Below, in pieces: positions 14,333 through 19,076 of a DNA stretch of 19,076 nt (the first letter of the stretch is position 1; every line of letters starts with the position of its first letter). Source of the DNA: an uncultured candidate division Zixibacteria bacterium (GTDB taxonomy: Bacteria; Zixibacteria; MSB-5A5; GN15; FEB-12); the NCBI GenBank assembly GCA_913009765.1, contig CAJVYT010000034.1:1-19076 (forward strand), given 5' to 3'. Below the pieces are notes generated by a model, which saw only the letters and a list, made by a program, of their open reading frames with translations, did no database searches and had not been told where the DNA came from. The position numbers and the translations under genes are program-made.

Positions 14333-15448
14333 TTATTCAATGATAAAAAATCTTTTTGAGTATTCTTTCATCCTATCGGGGATATCAAGTTCTTGACGTT
14401 CCTGCTCTGAACAAATTTTTGTTCGTATTGAATCAGACTCACCATTGAGAACTTTTTCTACCCAATCCTTTTCAAGCAGGAGAACTTTCCCCAACGCAAC
14501 AAATTCTATCCCCTGTTCTAAGACTTCAACTGCCTGTCGGGGCATCATAATTCCACCCACACCTATAACAGGCATATAGGGAAAAGCTGATTTTATCATA
14601 TAGGTAGGATTAGTTCCTTTTGGAATATTGTTTCTCAGATTTTTATGATAATCCCATGAAGAAACGTGGATAATATCAATTCCATAAGGAACTATAATTT
14701 TCAAAAAATCGATTGTATCTTTTGTTGAGTATCCCAGCGGGTCGGACTCCTCCGGTGAAATACGATATGCTATCGGATAGCTCTCACCTACTTCAGCACG
14801 AACAGCTTTGAGAAGCTCCCTTGAAAACCGAGAGCGATTTTCAAGTCTGTTTCTCCCCGGCAGGACAACATTGCCGCCCCACTTATCTGTTCTTTTATTT
14901 GTAAAAGGAGAGAAAAACTGCTGGAGTAAATATGTGTTGGCACCATGCAGCTCAATACCTGAAAACCCTGCCTTTTTGGCACGACCGGATGCTTTGGCAA
15001 ACGATTCAATAATCATCCAAATCTCATCTTCAGTCATCTCTTTGGGAAGTTCTGATGTGCCGGTTCGATTTTTGCAGGCAGAGGGGGCAAGAGGTGCTTG
15101 GTTTGTGTAGATTTCTTTGGATGCGTTGCCTCCATGATGAATTTGTAAAAACGAAACAGCACCATGTTTGTTAATAGCTTCAGAAGTCCGCAAGAGCGAA
15201 CTTAAAAGAGAATCATTGTCACACCCTACCTGACGTTCAAACGCTTGACCGCTTTTATGGCAATAACAGGCAGGAGTTATTATCGTTCCGATACCGTCTT
15301 CTGCCCGTGCGGAGAGCATTTTTATTTCCTGCTTAGAAAAAGAACCATCAAGTTCGCCTGAAAAAGTTGTCATCGGTGCCATAACCAAGCGGTTCTTCAT
15401 TGTTATTTTTTTAAGCTGGGCAGACTTGAATAATTTTGAATATTTCAT
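14333..15448 (-). CDS. Old Yellow Enzyme family NADH:flavin oxidoreductase
   Basis: This 371-residue TIM-barrel flavoenzyme binds FMN and reduces activated C=C bonds or quinone-like substrates with NAD(P)H. Visible family motifs are NRLVMAPMTTFSG at 19-31 (FMN binding), QIHHGGN at 102-108 (active-site histidine region), and IELHGANTYLLQQFFSPFTN at 165-184, followed by KRTDKWGG. Near the end is VIGVGGIMMP with a late ALGKVLLLEKDW (phosphate-binding region). There is no C-terminal iron-sulfur and FAD module, so it belongs to the short single-domain OYE group and not the 2,4-dienoyl-CoA reductase type. No Shine-Dalgarno sequence is seen. It lies 59 bp downstream of the usher-like gene on the same strand and may be read from that operon. 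The substrate cannot be predicted. Confidence 0.9.
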   Translation of the reverse strand: MKYSKLFKSAQLKKITMKNRLVMAPMTTFSGELDGSFSKQEIKMLSARAEDGIGTIITPACYCHKSGQAFERQVGCDNDSLLSSLLRTSEAINKHGAVSFLQIHHGGNASKEIYTNQAPLAPSACKNRTGTSELPKEMTEDEIWMIIESFAKASGRAKKAGFSGIELHGANTYLLQQFFSPFTNKRTDKWGGNVVLPGRNRLENRSRFSRELLKAVRAEVGESYPIAYRISPEESDPLGYSTKDTIDFLKIIVPYGIDIIHVSSWDYHKNLRNNIPKGTNPTYMIKSAFPYMPVIGVGGIMMPRQAVEVLEQGIEFVALGKVLLLEKDWVEKVLNGESDSIRTKICSEQERQELDIPDRMKEYSKRFFIIE

Positions 15449-15507
15449 AGCTGTAAAATGTGTTTGTTATCTTAAATTGTCAATGATTGAATAATTGAAT
15501 AGCAGAA

Positions 15508-18120
15508 TTAATTTTCAGTTTGTGCGTCAGCAGATTTTGAGGATAAGATAAAATTAATATCTTCTATAAATGAACCGCCCTCAATCGGTTTAATTTCAAA
15601 ATCTATATATGGAGGATCTGAAATATAACCGTATTTATCGAGTTCTTTTTTATCAAGATAAACTCGGTAGGAACCCGGAATAAGACCGAGATAATAAAAA
15701 TCACCGGAGTTAAATGTAGGTAGTTCGATAAGAGTTTCTTTTGAGAGATTCATAACAAATACTTTAAACCCGCCAAGCCCCGTAGTGATAGCTCCCAGTC
15801 TGCGTTGTACTCTTCCACTGAGTTCACTGGCAGTTACAATCGGTACTTTGATTGAGGTGACTACATTAGGGTTTATTTTCACCTTGTAATTTTCATGAGT
15901 CGGCTTCAGCATCGGGTCATCAAGTGAATACTTGTCGATTTGAACAGTATACTCTTCGTAAGGGCGTAAATTATTATAGAAATATTTTCTTTGTGTAGTT
16001 CCGCCTGTTATATTCACTCTGGCACCTTTGATTTTTGCCCTCAGACCGTCAAGATATTCTTCGCCATTGTCCATCACTCCGTTGTAGTTATTATCTAAAA
16101 ATGGTTTTACGACAGCTGCTCCAAAACCGATAGAATTTTTTCTATCAAAGTGGAAAGAACCATTTTGCGAATCATACCTTATAGAACCTTTTTGCATTTG
16201 ATTATATGAGACAGATTTATCATTTTTTGACACTCGTGAGGTAAAGTCGGCAAATGGTTTCAGCAAATTAACCGTTATCAAAAAGGTATTTGTTTTTGAT
16301 TGATTGTTTCGTTCATAGGAAAAACCTAACTGACTTGTACGAAAAATTCTTTTGGCAAAAAAGATTCCGTATTTTTCAAGTATGCCTGTCGAGTGATTAT
16401 AATCGACTCTAAATTGCGGTCGGATAAATTTTATTAAATTTGTTGAAAGAAGTATTTGACTGGCGATTGAGCTTTCAGATTGAAAAAATGAATTATTCAT
16501 TTTGTACTGTCCAATATATGTGAAATAAATCGGATTAGCAGAGATATTGAACCCATAGTTCATATTTGTTGCTGATGACAAATCATAGCTGTCATGAGAA
16601 ATATTATACCGCAGACCGACATTTTGTCCGAAAATTTTCAACGGAGAGGATAATGAAAACTGTACATTATAATTTGTTCCTAAAGGATTTTTTATCGGAT
16701 TTTCATAAAATTTTGAAAATGCAATATTAAGATTTAATATCGACGGAAACGAATAATTTAATCTTGCTCTGTTCACATAATTAGGAATAAGGGCAGAATT
16801 AAATGTCATATTACTGAAAATTTGATAGGTTGCATCAAAGCCAAAAAGTGGTTTTGAGTTTTCATCAGAATCAAGCGGAATTTCACTGCTTATTCCGACT
16901 GTTATTTTATTTGTAACACCATATAAAGAATTCGTCTGTATAAAATTTTTCTTCAGTTGGTTTTCAAATCCTTCACCGGAAGCAATGGCATATTCAAATT
17001 CTCCTTTAGGGATTAATGAATAAGGTATTCTTGCAATATGTTCCTTTGTTTGATATTCACCGTTGGGACCATACATTTTCAATTCTATGTCAGATGAACC
17101 GTAGAAGATATCAGTCGTAAACTCATACATCCCCCCTGAACCGGTCTTCATATAATCAGTCAATTTATTATCAACATACAACTCAACTTCCCAGTCAGGT
17201 CCTATAAAATCTTTGATAAAAATAGTTTGAAAGAATTTCCGTCTCACCTGCGGTCGATTAGTCACCATGACACCTTTGACAGTTCTGCTCAAGGCACCGC
17301 CACCGGAGACATCACCGATTTCAGCCTGTGTAATATATTTACTCTTATTAAAAGCATAATGCCATTTGTAATTAAACTGATCAGATTCAAAAAGAGAACT
17401 GTTTACATCGCCAAAACTTCCTCCGGTACTGACTTGTAAATCTCCCCCTAAAGCCATGCCGCCAAAACGGAAGTTATAATAATGTTTATTACTGCCGCCA
17501 ACAGGGTTAGTCGATAGAACCCAGTCTAAGGAACCTCCGCTTAAATATTGTCGGGTATAATTAATATCTATCACATCTTTTAAAGCAATTTCAGCTTTAT
17601 CCAGTTTCTCACGGGCAATTTTTCGTTTTAGCTTTTGATAAACCGGAAAATTTTCATCAAGTCTTAGAAAAACCCGTAAAAGAGTAAAATCAAAATCTGC
17701 TTTGAGATTAAATATTTGATTAAAAGCATCAAGTTTTATATACAAATCATTTTCACCAAAATAATAATTAGAGGCAAGATATGGTATTTCTTCACCAAAA
17801 ACTTTGATTTGGTTTTTCGCCATATCAAATTCAAACGTCTTATCTTTTGTGAGATAAAAACCGTCAATTTTTCTTTTCAAAAAGTCAGCCTTGATATTAA
17901 TATCTAAAAGAGTAAAAACTTTTACCAACGGTAAATAGATAGTATTACCGTCATACATAACAAAAATATCAGAGACAACCGCTTTGGGAACTTCAAAAGA
18001 AATGACAATTTCTTCAAGTTCTAATTCAGGAGCCTGATATATCTGTGCGGTAATCTCTGTTGGCAAAAACAGAAACAGTATTGCCAATAATTGAGCTATC
18101 CGATTAGTAAAAATTTTCAT
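15508..18120 (-). CDS. Outer-membrane usher-like beta-barrel protein
   Basis: The 870-residue protein has a Sec signal peptide (1 to about 25, ending TEITAQ) and an N-terminal periplasmic domain (about 30-160). A long region rich in alternating aromatic and polar beta strands (about 190-660) follows, then two or three small C-terminal beta domains (about 665-870). Within the barrel region, about 300-375 (GPDWEVELYVDNKLTDY, YEFTTDIFYGSSDIELKMYG and PNGEYQTKEHIARIPYSLIP) reads like the plug domain of fimbrial ushers. The order and total length match FimD/PapC-type ushers (about 800-880 aa). Near 675-690 an SdrD-like loop, DNNYNGVMDNGEEYLDG, may bind calcium. A PapD-like chaperone gene lies 20 bp upstream, the standard partner. 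Sequence divergence is high, so this is a remote assignment; another carboxypeptidase-regulatory-type surface barrel is the main alternative. Confidence 0.65.
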   Translation of the reverse strand: MKIFTNRIAQLLAILFLFLPTEITAQIYQAPELELEEIVISFEVPKAVVSDIFVMYDGNTIYLPLVKVFTLLDINIKADFLKRKIDGFYLTKDKTFEFDMAKNQIKVFGEEIPYLASNYYFGENDLYIKLDAFNQIFNLKADFDFTLLRVFLRLDENFPVYQKLKRKIAREKLDKAEIALKDVIDINYTRQYLSGGSLDWVLSTNPVGGSNKHYYNFRFGGMALGGDLQVSTGGSFGDVNSSLFESDQFNYKWHYAFNKSKYITQAEIGDVSGGGALSRTVKGVMVTNRPQVRRKFFQTIFIKDFIGPDWEVELYVDNKLTDYMKTGSGGMYEFTTDIFYGSSDIELKMYGPNGEYQTKEHIARIPYSLIPKGEFEYAIASGEGFENQLKKNFIQTNSLYGVTNKITVGISSEIPLDSDENSKPLFGFDATYQIFSNMTFNSALIPNYVNRARLNYSFPSILNLNIAFSKFYENPIKNPLGTNYNVQFSLSSPLKIFGQNVGLRYNISHDSYDLSSATNMNYGFNISANPIYFTYIGQYKMNNSFFQSESSIASQILLSTNLIKFIRPQFRVDYNHSTGILEKYGIFFAKRIFRTSQLGFSYERNNQSKTNTFLITVNLLKPFADFTSRVSKNDKSVSYNQMQKGSIRYDSQNGSFHFDRKNSIGFGAAVVKPFLDNNYNGVMDNGEEYLDGLRAKIKGARVNITGGTTQRKYFYNNLRPYEEYTVQIDKYSLDDPMLKPTHENYKVKINPNVVTSIKVPIVTASELSGRVQRRLGAITTGLGGFKVFVMNLSKETLIELPTFNSGDFYYLGLIPGSYRVYLDKKELDKYGYISDPPYIDFEIKPIEGGSFIEDINFILSSKSADAQTEN

Positions 18121-18140
18121 TGTACTCTCTTACTAATTAT

Positions 18141-18982
18141 TTAATCGTTGAGACTTATCAATTTAGAAAGATCATTACCAAAAACCATTTCATTGCTGGG
18201 GATATCTTTTCTTCCTTTATTCGTAACAGAAACAGCAACTGAATAAGGTTTTTTGAAATTACCCTCTGTAATAGGTAAAGTTACCCGTCGTTTTAAATCA
18301 TTATAAACAGCAAGTTGGATATGATTTTTACTAATTTCTTTATTATCTGCATCTAACAAACGGCATTCAAGCAGTCCGACATAAGAGACATTTCCTTTGT
18401 TGGCAAAATCAATGATAACATCAACAGATGATTCATTCACTTTAATCTCGGTACCTTTTACTTCAACAGCAGCGACTAATTCTCCGGTACGATATTTGAG
18501 CATGATTGCGGTTCTCATAATCATATTCAGTTTAGTAGTAATCTGCTCAGCATCTGTGGCAGTTGGGATTGATGTTGCCCCTTCCTGCGACTGCACAACA
18601 ACTCTTACCCAGTACTCACCGTCTTCTAAACCTTTTGGAGGTCTGGCAATAAACCGCACAACTTGTGAACCATTTGGCGGTATAATTAGTTTTCTCGGAA
18701 ATGCTTTGATCCATCCTAAAGCAGAATGAGGGTCGGTAACAGCAGTATCTCTTAAAAAGATACTTACATTTCCTAAGCTGTCAGATTCCGGAATTCCATA
18801 GCTGAAACTAATAGAAACTTCTTTGGGGCTGTTTGACGGGTTTTGTAAATTCATCCGACCGGTTTTAGACCTTTCCTGCAAAACAATAACCGATGGAGCA
18901 ACTAACACTCCGGCTACTAACTGTGACAAAGGAGCCGCTATAAGTACCAAAATAACAAAAAATCCCCATAAGGAATTGCGAG
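18141..18982 (-). CDS. PapD-like periplasmic pilus chaperone, 5' end missing
   Basis: About 279 genomic codons are present, beginning RNSLWGFF. The first eleven apparent residues (MTGVQTCALPI) and part of the twelfth are adapter translation and must be removed. A hydrophobic signal-sequence core (LWGFFVILVLIAAPLSQLVAG) comes first, so only the start codon and a few residues are lost. The mature chain of about 255 aa has two Ig-like halves. The first, with VAPSVIVLQERSKTGRMNLQ, then LGWIKAFPRKLIIPPNGSQV and DGEYWVRVVV, matches the PapD N-terminal fold pattern (aromatic/proline strand, then P-x-G-S-Q-x-V-R). The second starts near the NMIMRTAIMLKY segment. PapD-type proteins fold pilus subunits in the periplasm and pass them to the usher encoded next, 20 bp downstream. 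The PapD active-site Arg/Lys pair cannot be assigned with certainty. Confidence 0.72.
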
Positions 18983-19048
18983 AGATCGGAAGAGCACACG
19001 TCTGAACTCCAGTCACACTGATATATCTCGTATGCCGTCTTCTGCTTG
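18983..19048 (+). other. Illumina TruSeq indexed adapter (P7 side)
   Basis: AGATCGGAAGAGCACACGTC begins at 18983, followed by the rest of the TruSeq index adapter, an eight-base index segment ACTGATAT (19017-19024), and the P7 end ATCTCGTATGCCGTCTTCTG. This is library sequence, not genome. Confidence 0.98.
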
Positions 19049-19076
19049 AAAAAAAAAAAAAAAGAAAAAAAAAGAA
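19049..19076. other. Poly-A run-off artefact
   Basis: An A-rich tail follows the adapter end, the counterpart of the T-rich stretch at 1-80. It arises from sequencing past the end of the library molecule. Confidence 0.92.

Noticed and set aside
14808..15110. 100-aa plus-strand open frame inside the oxidoreductase gene
   Set aside because: Antisense shadow of a well-supported flavin oxidoreductase; no family motifs.

Overview
The window is an assembled contig from an AT-rich bacterium, probably a member or relative of the Fibrobacteres-Chlorobi-Bacteroidetes (FCB) assemblage. The best lineage clues are a C-terminal type IX secretion (T9SS)-type sorting domain with the NYPNPFNP motif, a lipoprotein with acidic residues after its lipobox cysteine, and a candidate TAnnTTTG promoter element. 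The phylum cannot be settled from the sequence. Both ends are unremoved Illumina library adapters with homopolymer tails (1-138 and 18983-19076), so genuine DNA runs only from about 139 to 18982, and both terminal genes are cut or contaminated by adapter.

Left part (139-1480): a truncated small membrane protein, then a REP-associated tyrosine transposase (RAYT). The RAYT is flanked on both sides by copies of one 25-bp palindrome, each preceded on the RAYT strand by GTAG. Three of the four copies lie in a tandem array of exact 87-bp period upstream of the gene. This looks like a self-contained REP/RAYT unit.

Regulatory and housekeeping block (1486-5007): an ECF sigma factor overlaps a gene for a membrane anti-sigma factor. 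That protein has a cytoplasmic zinc-type anti-sigma motif, one transmembrane helix, a periplasmic region, and unexpectedly a C-terminal T9SS-type sorting domain. An RlmL-type rRNA methyltransferase and a cold-shock protein follow, converging on a shared terminator.

Two-component block (5303-10214): a beta-propeller lipoprotein is divergent from a NtrY-like histidine kinase and a NtrC/NtrX-like sigma-54 activator whose genes overlap. The 300-bp divergent region holds a sigma-54-like promoter pointing at the lipoprotein, with an inverted repeat about 100 bp upstream of the predicted start, a typical enhancer layout. Immediately after the regulator lies a 5'-truncated remnant of an M19 (renal-type) dipeptidase.

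Metabolic block (10382-15448): Mrp/ApbC with a C-terminal DUF971 domain plus Nfu form an iron-sulfur cluster operon. A glutamine-dependent asparagine synthetase follows, tail to tail (1 nt apart) with an Old Yellow Enzyme family flavin oxidoreductase.

Right end (15508-18982): a PapD-like periplasmic chaperone (its first few codons lost at the contig end) precedes an 870-residue outer-membrane protein laid out like a fimbrial usher. Together they suggest a divergent chaperone-usher secretion system in a non-proteobacterial lineage. Any subunit genes would lie beyond the contig end.
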